Shown here in pieces: positions 9,337-17,835 of a DNA stretch of 64,000 nt. Positions within the stretch are counted from its first letter, which is position 1. Every line of letters starts with the position of its first letter. Source of the DNA: an uncultured Lachnospira sp. (GTDB taxonomy: Bacteria; Bacillota; Clostridia; Lachnospirales; Lachnospiraceae); the NCBI GenBank assembly GCA_934359185.1, contig CAKRLE010000012.1:13673-77672 (forward strand), given 5' to 3'. The notes beneath the pieces were generated by a model. The model was given only the letters and a program-made list of their open reading frames with translations, was not told where the DNA came from and did not search any database. The translations under genes and the position numbers were made by a program.

Positions 9337-10771
9337 TATAAAGAAGATTTTTAAAGATATATTACATGTGATTGCGAGTACAAGGGTGAGGCTTTATATA
9401 ATCACTCTTGTACTTGTATGCGCAGCACTTACAGTTCTCCAGCTTGTATCAAGGGAATTCTATGCATCGAATATCCTTGAGAAGGAAAGGGCAGAGCTTC
9501 AGAATAAGTCAGCCATGATTTCTGGTGAATTTACGGCTTATTCATCCTTGAAGAATGCCGAGATTGGCGGAGCATACAACAATCTTAAAAAGTATTCCGC
9601 TATGGAATATGTAAGATTCAGGGTGGTTGATGAAAGGTATGTAATCATGTATGATTCATACTCATCAGAGTATGGCAGGAATATTATCAATTCAGGAGTA
9701 ATGAATGCTTTTTCATCTGGTAAAAGCACGTCACTATATTACAGAAAGACAGGCACTATTGAGGCGATTGTTCCTATCTATAATGATGAGGGCAGTATAA
9801 TCGGTGCGCTTGTTGCGGATTCTAATATAAGCAGGGTAATGACATTTGAAAGCGATGTTCAGGATCAGGTGTTTTTATCTATTGTCACAATTGTAGTGGT
9901 TATGGCAATTGTTCTTGCTCTTATATACATTTTCATGTTCAGGCCATTCAGAAGGACAATGGACACTATAGAGAGCATTGCTAACGGCTACACAACCAAG
10001 CGTGTGTCAGGCAGAGGCTCATCAGAGATTCGTGAGTTCGCTGATAATTTTAATATGATTATGGATAAGTCTAACAGCCTTGATGAGAGCCGTCAGGAAT
10101 TCGTATCGAATGTGTCTCATGAGTTAAAGACACCTATTACATCAATCAAGGTGCTTGCTGATTCGCTCAATATGCAGTCGGATGCACCTGTTGAGTTATA
10201 CAGGGAATTCATGCAGGATATAACTAAAGAGATAGATCGTGAGAGCAAGATAATCGAGGATCTTTTATCTATTGTAAGAATGGATAAATCAGCAGGAGGG
10301 CTTAATATAGCATCGGTCAATATCAACGAGCTTATTGAGATGGTGCTTAAAAGGCTTACTCCGCTTGCAGAGAAAAAGAATGTTGAGATACTTTTTGAGA
10401 GTTTCAGACCTGTAGTAGCAGAGGTCGATGAGGTTAAGATTACACAGGTTGTATCTAATCTTGTTGAAAATGCTATCAAGTACAATATTAATGATGGATG
10501 GGTTCATGTATCGCTGAATGCAGATTATCAGTATCTTTATATAAGAATTGAGGACTCAGGAATAGGTATACCTAAACAGAGCCAGGATATGGTATTTGAC
10601 AGATTTTACAGGGTTGATAAGGCAAGATCGCGTGAGACTGGAGGAACAGGTCTTGGACTTGCAATTGTACAGCAGATTGTAGTGCTTCATCATGGAACTA
10701 TTAAATTATACAGTGAAGAGGGCAATGGAACTACATTTACTGTAAGAATACCACTTAATTACATAGGTTAG
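9329..10771 (+). CDS. membrane sensor histidine kinase
   Basis: Partner of the preceding response regulator, 480 aa. Order: short cytosolic tail, membrane helix about 20-42, an extracytoplasmic sensor of about 140 aa (PAS/Cache-like size) ending in IVPIYNDEGSIIGALVADSNIS, membrane helix about 180-204, HAMP domain, dimerisation domain with phospho-acceptor H264 in SNVSHELKTPI, and an ATPase domain with NLVENAIKYN (N box), EDSGIGIP (G1) and GGTGLGLAIV (G2). Its architecture resembles WalK/PhoR-type kinases. The signal is not known. It starts within the regulator gene and is followed after 13 bp by the GerMN lipoprotein gene, suggesting one operon. Confidence 0.92.
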   Translation: MSNIKKIFKDILHVIASTRVRLYIITLVLVCAALTVLQLVSREFYASNILEKERAELQNKSAMISGEFTAYSSLKNAEIGGAYNNLKKYSAMEYVRFRVVDERYVIMYDSYSSEYGRNIINSGVMNAFSSGKSTSLYYRKTGTIEAIVPIYNDEGSIIGALVADSNISRVMTFESDVQDQVFLSIVTIVVVMAIVLALIYIFMFRPFRRTMDTIESIANGYTTKRVSGRGSSEIREFADNFNMIMDKSNSLDESRQEFVSNVSHELKTPITSIKVLADSLNMQSDAPVELYREFMQDITKEIDRESKIIEDLLSIVRMDKSAGGLNIASVNINELIEMVLKRLTPLAEKKNVEILFESFRPVVAEVDEVKITQVVSNLVENAIKYNINDGWVHVSLNADYQYLYIRIEDSGIGIPKQSQDMVFDRFYRVDKARSRETGGTGLGLAIVQQIVVLHHGTIKLYSEEGNGTTFTVRIPLNYIG

Positions 10772-10784
10772 ATTGGAGTTAGAT

Positions 10785-11723
10785 TTGGCATTTAAGAATA
10801 ATATCAAGATAATTAAATATATTGTAATGTGTATGTGTATTATAATATCAATAGGTGTTCTTACAGGCTGCGGCAGAAAAAAAGGAATATCATACAACGT
10901 GTATTATAAGAATGCTGCAGGTAATAAGCTCATAACAAGTGAGTATGTGACACAGACGCAGAATAAAGAAGAACTTATCCGCGAGCTGTTTGACCAGATG
11001 GGAAAGAATATTAAGAAGGATGACTGTGTATCTTTGAAACCAGATATTGTCAATATGGAAAAGACAGAGATTATACGGAATGTTGTCTATGTGTATTTCA
11101 ATAAGGAATATGGAGTGATGGATACCGCAGATGAACTCCTTTTCAGGGCTGGTGTGGTTAAGCTTTTTACACAGATTGATGGTATAGAATATGTAAGATT
11201 TTATGTTGACGGCTCTCCTGCATCTTACAAGGATGGTTCGCATATTGGGCTTATGTCACCATCGGATTTTGTTGATGATTCAGATGAAAATCTTGAAAAT
11301 GTAGAGTGGAAGACTGTGACACTCTATTATGCAAATAAGCTTGGAACCCAGCTGGTTACTAAGAACGAAAGCATAGCAGTAGGCAAGAGTACATCGCTTG
11401 AGAAGATTCTTGTTGAAAATCTGATTAAGGGGCCATCTGACTCTAATATGTCAGCAACACTTCCGTCAGACCTGAAGGTTCTTAGTATTTCCGTAAGTGA
11501 TAATGTATGTTATGTTAATTTAAGCTCTGTATTCATCACAGAGATGGTTAACGTGTCTAATGAGATACCTATATATTCAATAGTTAATACGCTGTGTGCA
11601 CAGGGCAATATTGATTCAGTCAAAATTATGATTAATGGTGATTCTACTAAGAGTTACCGTGAGACAATAAGCCTTGAAAACACATTTACCTTTAACAGCG
11701 ATATTATTGAGCAGGGTAACTGA
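10785..11723 (+). CDS. GerMN-domain lipoprotein
   Basis: Predicted lipoprotein of 312 aa with two GerMN (sporulation/germination, Pfam Germane) domains, one about residues 55-150 and one about 170-295. The N-terminus has lysines, a hydrophobic stretch and the lipobox LTGC with the modifiable C29. GerMN domains occur in GerM of Bacillus, a spore-envelope protein, and in envelope lipoproteins such as LpqB downstream of MtrAB kinases. Here too the gene follows a response regulator and a histidine kinase, the same order as MtrA-MtrB-LpqB. A role in signal input or wall metabolism is therefore plausible but unproven. The start is the TTG at 10785, with GGAG six bases upstream; a TTG at 10773 lacks a site. 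Confidence 0.8.
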   Translation: MAFKNNIKIIKYIVMCMCIIISIGVLTGCGRKKGISYNVYYKNAAGNKLITSEYVTQTQNKEELIRELFDQMGKNIKKDDCVSLKPDIVNMEKTEIIRNVVYVYFNKEYGVMDTADELLFRAGVVKLFTQIDGIEYVRFYVDGSPASYKDGSHIGLMSPSDFVDDSDENLENVEWKTVTLYYANKLGTQLVTKNESIAVGKSTSLEKILVENLIKGPSDSNMSATLPSDLKVLSISVSDNVCYVNLSSVFITEMVNVSNEIPIYSIVNTLCAQGNIDSVKIMINGDSTKSYRETISLENTFTFNSDIIEQGN

Positions 11724-11741
11724 TAAGAGGGAGGTGGAGGT

Positions 11742-13928
11742 ATTAAAAGACCTCTTTGCTTTGCGGCACTGGTAATAATAGCTGTTGATATATTATTAGT
11801 GCTGTCGGGCGTATTTGAAAGGGATGCATACAAGCCCGGTGACTATGTATGCATTCAGGGTAAGATTACTAATTCTAAAATTACAGATTATGGAGTGGAG
11901 TATTATCTTCATAATGGTTTTTATGTAACAGCCTCAGAGGTTAATAGTGAGGTGTCTTTAGGTGATACAGTTATGGTAAAGGGGAAGGTTAAAGAGATAA
12001 AATCCCCAGCCAATGACGGCCAGTTTAACCAGAAACTGTATTATCAGTCTATAGGAATTTTCTATAAGGTAGCTGCTAATGAGATATCGTTAGTAACATC
12101 TTCAGGTAAGTATTCCAGAATAGTTAATTATGTTAACAGGCGCATGAAAGAAAGCTTTGACAGTATTGCAACAGATACGGACAGCGGAGTGCTTAAGGCG
12201 GTGGTTCTCGGTGACAAGGCAGATATGGATAAGGATTATTATTCACTGTACCAGAGAAATGGAATAGCACATCTTCTCGCGATAAGCGGTCTTCATGTAT
12301 CATTTGTGGGAATGGCTCTGTACAGGCTTATGCGAAAGGCAGGAGTTACATGTATAATGGCATTCGGAATATCCTGTATTTTTCTTGCTTTCTATGGAAT
12401 GTTAACTGGCAATGGAGTATCAGCCAGGCGTGCTGTTATAATGTGCGTTGTGAGCATGGGTGCAGAAGTGGCAGGAAGAATGTATGATACTTTGTCTGCG
12501 CTGTCACTTGCGGCGGTGATACTGGTTACAGATAATCCGTATGCTGTGTTTAACAGTGGATTTCTGTTGTCATTTCTTGCAATTCTAGGAATATGTATTA
12601 TGATTTCTCCGATAACAGGCATGTTGAAACCACATCTTGATAAATGGTGTGATAATGTGTATTTTGATACGCCGTCGGTCATTAAGTTATCAAGAAAGGC
12701 TGTGCGTTGGCTTGTCATGGCACTTGCACAGAGTGCCGGAATCAGTCTGTTTACACTTCCTGTTATTCTTTATAGTTTCTATGAAATTCCTGTTCTTGGT
12801 GTACTTTTAAATGTAATTGTTATACCACTTATGTCAGTTGTTCTTTTTACAGGCATATCTGGAGGCGTTATAGCTTTGTTTAACCGCCAGATTGCGATTT
12901 TTGTAATTGGAAGCGCACACTATATATTAAAATTTTATCAGGTATTATGCAGCTTTACAGACAGTCTTCCATTCAACAGATGGGGTGTGGGGCAGCCACA
13001 GCTATGGCAGATTATACTGTATTATATTGTGCTTGTTGCTGGAATCTATGTGATAAAAGGTCTTAAAGGAAAAAGGTTTACAGGTACATGCATCTGGTTT
13101 TGCTTTCTTGTGTGTGTGATAGGATATAAGCAGAAGCATGAATTTCAGGCGCATATGATTGATGTAGGACAAGGAGATGGAATCTATATCAGTGCAGAAG
13201 GAGTAAATATGTTATATGATGGCGGCAGTACTGATGTAAGTGAGGTAGGACGCTACAGGATATATCCATTTCTTAAAAGCCACGGAATCACAAAGCTTGA
13301 CTATATATTTGTAAGCCACACAGATAAAGATCATATAAGTGGAATACTCGAACTTATTGAGATGGGGCGATCATCACTTAAAATTAATACACTTGTCATG
13401 CCTTTGTCTGAAAGCATTAATGTAGATGATAACTATAAAATGCTGTGTGAGAGTGCCAGAGATAATGGCATGAGGGTTGTGTATGCGGATGCAGGGGATT
13501 TTAATATATCAAAGGGGAATCTTTACATAAGCTGTGTAAGTCCTGATAAAAATGGAAAATACAGCGATATTAATTCGGCATCGGCTGTCTATAGAGTTGT
13601 ATATAAGAATTTCAGCATGCTTATGACAGGAGATATGACACAGGAGAGCGAGAAGCAGATGGCAGATAGTGATGTAAGGCATGTCAACTGCCTGAAAGTG
13701 GCGCACCACGGCTCAAAAACGTCAAGTGGAAGTGAATTTATAGAAAAATTAAATCCAGATATAGCATTGATATCATGCGGCAAAGACAACAAATTCGGAC
13801 ATCCTGCCAGTAAGACAATCGAAACTCTTGAAAGCAGCGGCTGCGACATATACGAGACCGATATCAGCGGACAGATAAGCATATACTATAATAAAAATAG
13901 ATATGTCTTAAAGACAAAATATAAATGA
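11742..13928 (+). CDS. comEC: ComEC/Rec2 DNA uptake channel
   Basis: Membrane channel that brings single-stranded DNA into the cell during transformation, about 728 aa. It has an N-terminal membrane helix, an OB-like extracytoplasmic part, the Competence domain with many helices (HLLAISGLHVSFVGMALY at about 175-192 is diagnostic), and a C-terminal metallo-beta-lactamase-like domain with MIDVGQGDG, FVSHTDKDHISG and VAHHGSKTSS. No ATG, GTG or TTG start gives a full N-terminus: the frame is open from 11727. The best fit is an ATT at 11742 giving (M)KRPLCFAALVI, a typical ComEC start, with AGGGAGGT seven bases upstream. The first standard start (GTG 11799) would remove the first helix and has no ribosome binding site. 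End and identity are firm; the start is inference. Confidence 0.88.
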   Translation: MKRPLCFAALVIIAVDILLVLSGVFERDAYKPGDYVCIQGKITNSKITDYGVEYYLHNGFYVTASEVNSEVSLGDTVMVKGKVKEIKSPANDGQFNQKLYYQSIGIFYKVAANEISLVTSSGKYSRIVNYVNRRMKESFDSIATDTDSGVLKAVVLGDKADMDKDYYSLYQRNGIAHLLAISGLHVSFVGMALYRLMRKAGVTCIMAFGISCIFLAFYGMLTGNGVSARRAVIMCVVSMGAEVAGRMYDTLSALSLAAVILVTDNPYAVFNSGFLLSFLAILGICIMISPITGMLKPHLDKWCDNVYFDTPSVIKLSRKAVRWLVMALAQSAGISLFTLPVILYSFYEIPVLGVLLNVIVIPLMSVVLFTGISGGVIALFNRQIAIFVIGSAHYILKFYQVLCSFTDSLPFNRWGVGQPQLWQIILYYIVLVAGIYVIKGLKGKRFTGTCIWFCFLVCVIGYKQKHEFQAHMIDVGQGDGIYISAEGVNMLYDGGSTDVSEVGRYRIYPFLKSHGITKLDYIFVSHTDKDHISGILELIEMGRSSLKINTLVMPLSESINVDDNYKMLCESARDNGMRVVYADAGDFNISKGNLYISCVSPDKNGKYSDINSASAVYRVVYKNFSMLMTGDMTQESEKQMADSDVRHVNCLKVAHHGSKTSSGSEFIEKLNPDIALISCGKDNKFGHPASKTIETLESSGCDIYETDISGQISIYYNKNRYVLKTKYK

Positions 13929-13984
13929 TGTGTTAGAATATAGCCATTGATGTAAATTGCTATAATAAATGATGAGGTGTGTCC

Positions 13985-14959
13985 ATGAAACAGATTAGTG
14001 CAGATATTAAGAATAATGAATATAAACCGGTATATCTGATATATGGGGATGAGCCTTATCTTAAAAAGCAGTATGAGGACAGGCTTGTAAAGGCGGTTGC
14101 CGGCGATGACACAATGAACTATTCATTTTTTGATAAGGATAATGTGTCTGTGAAAGAAATTATATCTATCGGCGATACAATGCCATTTTTTGCTGAGAAG
14201 AGACTTATTGTTGTGGAGAACAGCGGTTTCTTTAAAAGTTCGAATGATGAACTGGCAGAATACATTAAGAATATTCCGGATTATCTGATAATAGTGTTTG
14301 TGGAAGATCAGATTGATAAGAGAAATAAGGTCTATAAGGCGGTTAATGATAAGGGATATGTGTCAGAGATGAATGCCCAGCCTGTATCAGTGCTTACTAA
14401 GTGGATTGCATCATTATTCAAGGAGGAAAATAAGTCAGTCACAGGTGATGCGGCAGCGTGTCTTCTTGATAAGACAGGAGCTTCCATGAATCTGATAAAA
14501 CAGGAGATAGAAAAGCTTGTATCTTACTGTTATGATAAACCAGTTGTTGAAAAGGGTGATGTGGAAGAGGTCTGCTCGACACAGACAGTCAGCAAGATAT
14601 TTGACATGATATCTGCTATTGGCAGTAAGAATGAACAGCTTGCACTGACTCTGTACTACGACCTTCTGACATTAAAGGAAAAGCCTATGAGCATACTTTT
14701 TCTTATAGTCAGACAGTTCAATGGAATACTACAGGTGTCAGAGGGAATATTGTCAGGAAAGAGTAATGCACAGATGGCAAAAGAGATGGGAACACCGCCA
14801 TTTGTTGTTGGAAAGTATGCAGCTATGGCGAAGAATTTCAGCAGAGAGTATCTTTGTAATGCATTAAGTGACTGTGCAGAGGCAGAGGAGGATGTAAAGT
14901 CAGGAAAGCTTATCGACAGAATGGCAGTAGAGATGATAATAATTAAATACAGCAGATAA
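13985..14959 (+). CDS. holA: DNA polymerase III subunit delta
   Basis: Delta subunit of the clamp loader, 324 aa; it opens the beta sliding clamp during loading. The N-terminal AAA-like domain has PVYLIYGDEPYLKKQYEDRL, and the C-terminal collar domain has TVSKIFDMISAIGSKNEQLAL and the closing GKLIDRMAVEMIIIKYS; these match HolA. ATG at 13985 follows GAGGTG at a good distance; the GTG at 13979 overlaps that site. holA after comEC and before rpsT is the usual order in Bacillus and Clostridia. It ends just before a bidirectional terminator shared with rpsT. Confidence 0.93.
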   Translation: MKQISADIKNNEYKPVYLIYGDEPYLKKQYEDRLVKAVAGDDTMNYSFFDKDNVSVKEIISIGDTMPFFAEKRLIVVENSGFFKSSNDELAEYIKNIPDYLIIVFVEDQIDKRNKVYKAVNDKGYVSEMNAQPVSVLTKWIASLFKEENKSVTGDAAACLLDKTGASMNLIKQEIEKLVSYCYDKPVVEKGDVEEVCSTQTVSKIFDMISAIGSKNEQLALTLYYDLLTLKEKPMSILFLIVRQFNGILQVSEGILSGKSNAQMAKEMGTPPFVVGKYAAMAKNFSREYLCNALSDCAEAEEDVKSGKLIDRMAVEMIIIKYSR

Positions 14960-14964
14960 TAAAA

Positions 14965-15000
14965 AGACCAGAATGTGAGTGGGTGTGCACATTCTGGTCT
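14965..15000. terminator. bidirectional intrinsic terminator (holA / rpsT)
   Basis: A perfect 13-bp stem (14965-14977 with 14988-15000) encloses a 10-nt loop. AAAA precedes and a T-rich stretch follows, so it can end holA rightward and rpsT leftward. Confidence 0.8.
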
Positions 15001-15025
15001 TATATTTAATCTATCTTTAAATAAA

Positions 15026-15286
15026 TTATAAAGAGTTAACAGCCTTTGTAATACGAGATACCTTTCTTGCAGCTGTGTTCTTGTGGAAAATTCCCTTAGA
15101 AGCAGCTTTAGAAATCTCTGCGATTGCAACTGGTAAAGCAGCCTCTGCAGCAGCCTTATCCTTAGCCTCAACAGCAGCGTCAACCTTCTTTACAAAAGTC
15201 TTAACTCTAGACTTAATAGCCTTATTTCTATCAGCTCTTAACTGACTTGTAACAACTCTCTTCTTAGCAGATTTAATATTAGCCAA
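15026..15286 (-). CDS. rpsT: 30S ribosomal protein S20
   Basis: Primary-binding small-subunit ribosomal protein, 86 aa, highly basic and helical. The N-terminus ANIKSAKKRV and the C-terminal KGIFHKNTAARKVSR are diagnostic. The start is a TTG (bases 15284-15286): the real N-terminus begins there, and GGAGGTG sits just upstream on the coding strand. A UUG start is also used by rpsT of E. coli, where it takes part in autogenous control; the shared feature is worth noting. A strong promoter at 15377-15405 gives a leader of about 80 nt. It is followed by a terminator shared with holA. Confidence 0.96.
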   Translation of the reverse strand: MANIKSAKKRVVTSQLRADRNKAIKSRVKTFVKKVDAAVEAKDKAAAEAALPVAIAEISKAASKGIFHKNTAARKVSRITKAVNSL

Positions 15287-15376
15287 ACCTGTCACCTCCA
15301 AAATATTTATAATTATTATAAGTTCTGTTTCTCATTAAAGCCGGACACGGACGATCTAATGTAAACATACTTCGTT

Positions 15377-15405
15377 ATTCTATAATACATATCCAACTCT
15401 GTCAA
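15377..15405 (-). promoter_or_regulatory. sigma-A-type promoter of rpsT
   Basis: On the minus strand, TTGACA (15400-15405) and TAGAAT (15377-15382) are separated by exactly 17 nt. Transcription would begin near 15370, about 84 nt before the TTG start. Confidence 0.75.
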
Positions 15406-15451
15406 CAAAATTTTACCAATATTATCACAAAAGTTTAATAAAATTGATTAG

Positions 15452-15481
15452 AAATACAAAAAATGTCAATTATACATTATA
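15452..15481 (+). promoter_or_regulatory. candidate forespore (sigma-G-type) promoter of gpr
   Basis: CATTATA at 15475-15481 fits the Bacillus sigma-G -10 pattern CATNHTA at every position. AAATA at 15452-15456, 18 nt upstream, matches four of five positions of the -35 pattern GHATR. gpr is a forespore gene in Bacillus, which makes the match meaningful. No good sigma-A promoter is visible in the same gap. Confidence 0.45.
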
Positions 15482-15542
15482 TAGTGTTTGAAGACCGCTA
15501 TAGATTAATCTGAACCACAATATAAATATCAAGGAGATTTTC

Positions 15543-16358
15543 ATGGATAAATTATTTTTCTCTTCACAGTCAAGGACTGATCTTGCCGTTGAATTAAATG
15601 AAACAGTTGATAAAGATGACACAGCCTATAGTGGTGTCAAGGTAAGAGAACAAACTGACGGAATAACTGGTATTAAGATAACAGAACTGACAATAACAAA
15701 TAATGAAGGGGAGAGGCTCTTTAATAAGGAGCAGGGAACATATATAACGATAGAAGCATCTGAGTGTGGTATGGGCGACAGTGATTATGATGCATGCCTT
15801 ACAGGAATTATTACTGGACAGCTAAGAAATGTGATAGAACCGTTTATTGTTAACAACAGAAGTATTCTTGTAATTGGACTTGGCAACAGGGATATAACAG
15901 CTGATTCACTAGGACCACAGGCTGTTGAGGGGCTTCTCGTCAACAGGCATATTGTGACTTGTAATTCAGCTGACTGCAGACTTTCATCGCTTGTGCCAGG
16001 TGTTATGGCACAGACTGGTATGGAGACATCACAGATAGTAAAGGGAATTGTTGCAACATCGAAGCCAGGGGTAGTGATTGTTATAGATGCACTTGCGGCA
16101 AGAAACATTGAGCATCTTAACAAGACATTCCAGATATCTGACAGGGGAATTAATCCAGGCTCTGGTGTTGGTAATCATCGCTCAGGAATAACAGATAAGA
16201 CAATAGGGGTTCCTGTTGTTGCAGTTGGCATCCCTACTGTTATAGAGATGAACAATATGTTTGTCACGCCAAAAGATGTGGATATTGCCGTGAAATCAAA
16301 CGCACATATTCTTTCAGAAGCTATTAATGATATGGTGTATTCATATGAAACATATTAA
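15543..16358 (+). CDS. gpr: germination protease GPR
   Basis: Aspartic-type endopeptidase that degrades small acid-soluble spore proteins when spores germinate; made in the forespore as a zymogen. The 271-aa length is short for the family but the core is complete: RTDLAVEL near the N-terminus, IEASECGMGD, VIGLGNRDITADSLGP (about 105-120), VIDALAARN (about 180) and GNHRSGI. Start ATG at 15543 follows AAGGAG. spoIIP is next, as in Bacillus and many Clostridia. Its presence says the lineage keeps spore genes; it does not prove that this strain sporulates. Confidence 0.93.
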   Translation: MDKLFFSSQSRTDLAVELNETVDKDDTAYSGVKVREQTDGITGIKITELTITNNEGERLFNKEQGTYITIEASECGMGDSDYDACLTGIITGQLRNVIEPFIVNNRSILVIGLGNRDITADSLGPQAVEGLLVNRHIVTCNSADCRLSSLVPGVMAQTGMETSQIVKGIVATSKPGVVIVIDALAARNIEHLNKTFQISDRGINPGSGVGNHRSGITDKTIGVPVVAVGIPTVIEMNNMFVTPKDVDIAVKSNAHILSEAINDMVYSYETY

Positions 16359-16378
16359 TAATTATGGACACATATAAT
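16351..16378 (+). promoter_or_regulatory. candidate mother-cell (sigma-E-type) promoter of spoIIP
   Basis: CATATT at 16351-16356 and CATATAAT at 16371-16378 are 14 nt apart. The Bacillus sigma-E pattern is KMATATT, 14-15 nt, CATACAHT; the -10 matches seven of eight positions and the -35 core is complete. spoIIP is a sigma-E gene in Bacillus. The -10 lies in the left arm of an 11-bp inverted repeat (16368-16378 with 16402-16412). Confidence 0.5.
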
Positions 16379-16425
16379 GATGTAAGTGCAGGTTGAAATT
16401 AATTATATGTGTTAAAGGTCTTTGA

Positions 16426-17652
16426 ATGAGAAGGTTAAGGAATAGAAAGCGTTTAAAAGTAAAGAAAATATTGCTGGCTATAGTCTGTATATTTATCATG
16501 TCAGCGTCAGTGGTAAGCATGGCAGGAACATTCCTGCTTAATGCGATGTGGTCAGCAATAGGCAGCATGATATGGAAGATAAGCCTGCCTGTTGCGGCAG
16601 GCTATAGTGATGCGGAACATTTAAAGGATGAAGGAATTGCCAGACAGATAATGGACGAGATATATCCGGCTGGCCTGGTGTATCAGATGAGTTATAACAA
16701 TGCATTAGGATGTGAGACTAATTATTCTATCAATGTATCTGGCAATAATATAGAAGTTGTTAATGATGAAACAACTTCGGCGGCACAGACGGATAAAGAT
16801 AGCGTAAGTCTGCAGGAAAACCGGTCCCAGAATGCAGAAGGTGATGTTATATCAAGAAATGTCATAACAGGCAGTACATATCAGGCAGAGCAGTTATACA
16901 ACTACGCATTCACGAAGAGATTCTATACAGTGACAAGTATAACAACCCTTACATCTGACATTTTAAGACCGCAGGAGTTCCTAGGCAAAGATATGACTGT
17001 ATCGCATGGCAGCGAGTCGCCACAGATTCTTATATTCCATACACATTCACAGGAGGGGTTTACTGATTCGGTTGAAGGAGATGACAGCACAACAATATTA
17101 GGTGTAGGGGATTATCTCACGAAGCTTCTCACAGAACAGTACGGCTATAATGTCATACATGACAGGAGCGTCTATGATTATGTTGACGGCAAATTGGACA
17201 GGAGCAAGGCGTATACATATGCAGAGAATGGAATTGCGGCGATATTAGAGGAAAATCCGTCAATAGATGTTGTTATTGACCTTCACAGGGATGGAGTGGC
17301 ACAGGACACAAGGCTTGTAACACAGATTGATGGAAAACAGATGGCTAAGGTTATGTTTTTTAATGGAATAAGCTACAGCAATGCGGTCGGTAATATTGGA
17401 TATCTTAACAATCCATACAGAGATGACAATCTTGCAATGAGTCTTCAGATGCATCTGCTTGGTGAGGCGTATTATCCAGGATATCTTAGAAATATATATG
17501 TCAATGCATACAGATATTGTCTTCATGAACGCGGAAAATCGATGCTTATAGAAGCGGGTGCGCAGACAAATACATTTGATGAGGTTAAAAATGCGATGGA
17601 ACCGCTGGCGGATTTGCTTGATAAGCTGCTCAGAGGCGAAAAAGTTTATTAA
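16426..17652 (+). CDS. spoIIP: stage II sporulation protein P (peptidoglycan amidase/endopeptidase)
   Basis: Cell-wall hydrolase that works with SpoIID and SpoIIM to thin septal peptidoglycan during engulfment, 408 aa. The N-terminal basic stretch and membrane helix (about 13-40) anchor it, and a variable Q/N/S-rich linker follows. The catalytic domain starts near residue 195 with ILIFHTHSQEGF (zinc histidine) and includes VVIDLHRDGV, MFFNG, NPYRDDNLAMSL and MLIEAGAQTNT. Length and motif order match SpoIIP. The upstream start region is weak in Shine-Dalgarno character (AAAGG). A SpoIID-domain protein is encoded elsewhere in the window (52262-54253). Confidence 0.93.
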   Translation: MRRLRNRKRLKVKKILLAIVCIFIMSASVVSMAGTFLLNAMWSAIGSMIWKISLPVAAGYSDAEHLKDEGIARQIMDEIYPAGLVYQMSYNNALGCETNYSINVSGNNIEVVNDETTSAAQTDKDSVSLQENRSQNAEGDVISRNVITGSTYQAEQLYNYAFTKRFYTVTSITTLTSDILRPQEFLGKDMTVSHGSESPQILIFHTHSQEGFTDSVEGDDSTTILGVGDYLTKLLTEQYGYNVIHDRSVYDYVDGKLDRSKAYTYAENGIAAILEENPSIDVVIDLHRDGVAQDTRLVTQIDGKQMAKVMFFNGISYSNAVGNIGYLNNPYRDDNLAMSLQMHLLGEAYYPGYLRNIYVNAYRYCLHERGKSMLIEAGAQTNTFDEVKNAMEPLADLLDKLLRGEKVY

Positions 17653-17686
17653 GATATATTTCTAAAAAATAAAATATACAAATTGA

Positions 17687-17715
17687 TTGACAAAAATCAA
17701 ATACGAGACTATACT
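17687..17715 (+). promoter_or_regulatory. strong sigma-A-type promoter of the DUF5688 gene
   Basis: TTGACA (17687-17692), exactly 17 nt, then TATACT (17710-17715). Transcription would start near 17722, giving a leader of about 114 nt before the ATG at 17836. I do not recognise a riboswitch in that leader. Confidence 0.75.
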
Positions 17716-17835
17716 TATAAAAGGTTAATATTTAATACAATAATATATATTAATCTTATATCTATTTGTATGTGAATACAAGTCTGTCTCGATTGTTACC
17801 CCATAATTTTAATTTAATATTAATAAGGAGATTTA

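Noticed and set aside
11799-11801. GTG as the comEC start
   Set aside because: No Shine-Dalgarno sequence upstream and loss of the first membrane helix that the open frame encodes.
14656-15183. 175-aa minus-strand frame across the end of holA and part of rpsT
   Set aside because: It spans the terminator between two real genes and overlaps rpsT in another frame; no ribosome binding site or domain.
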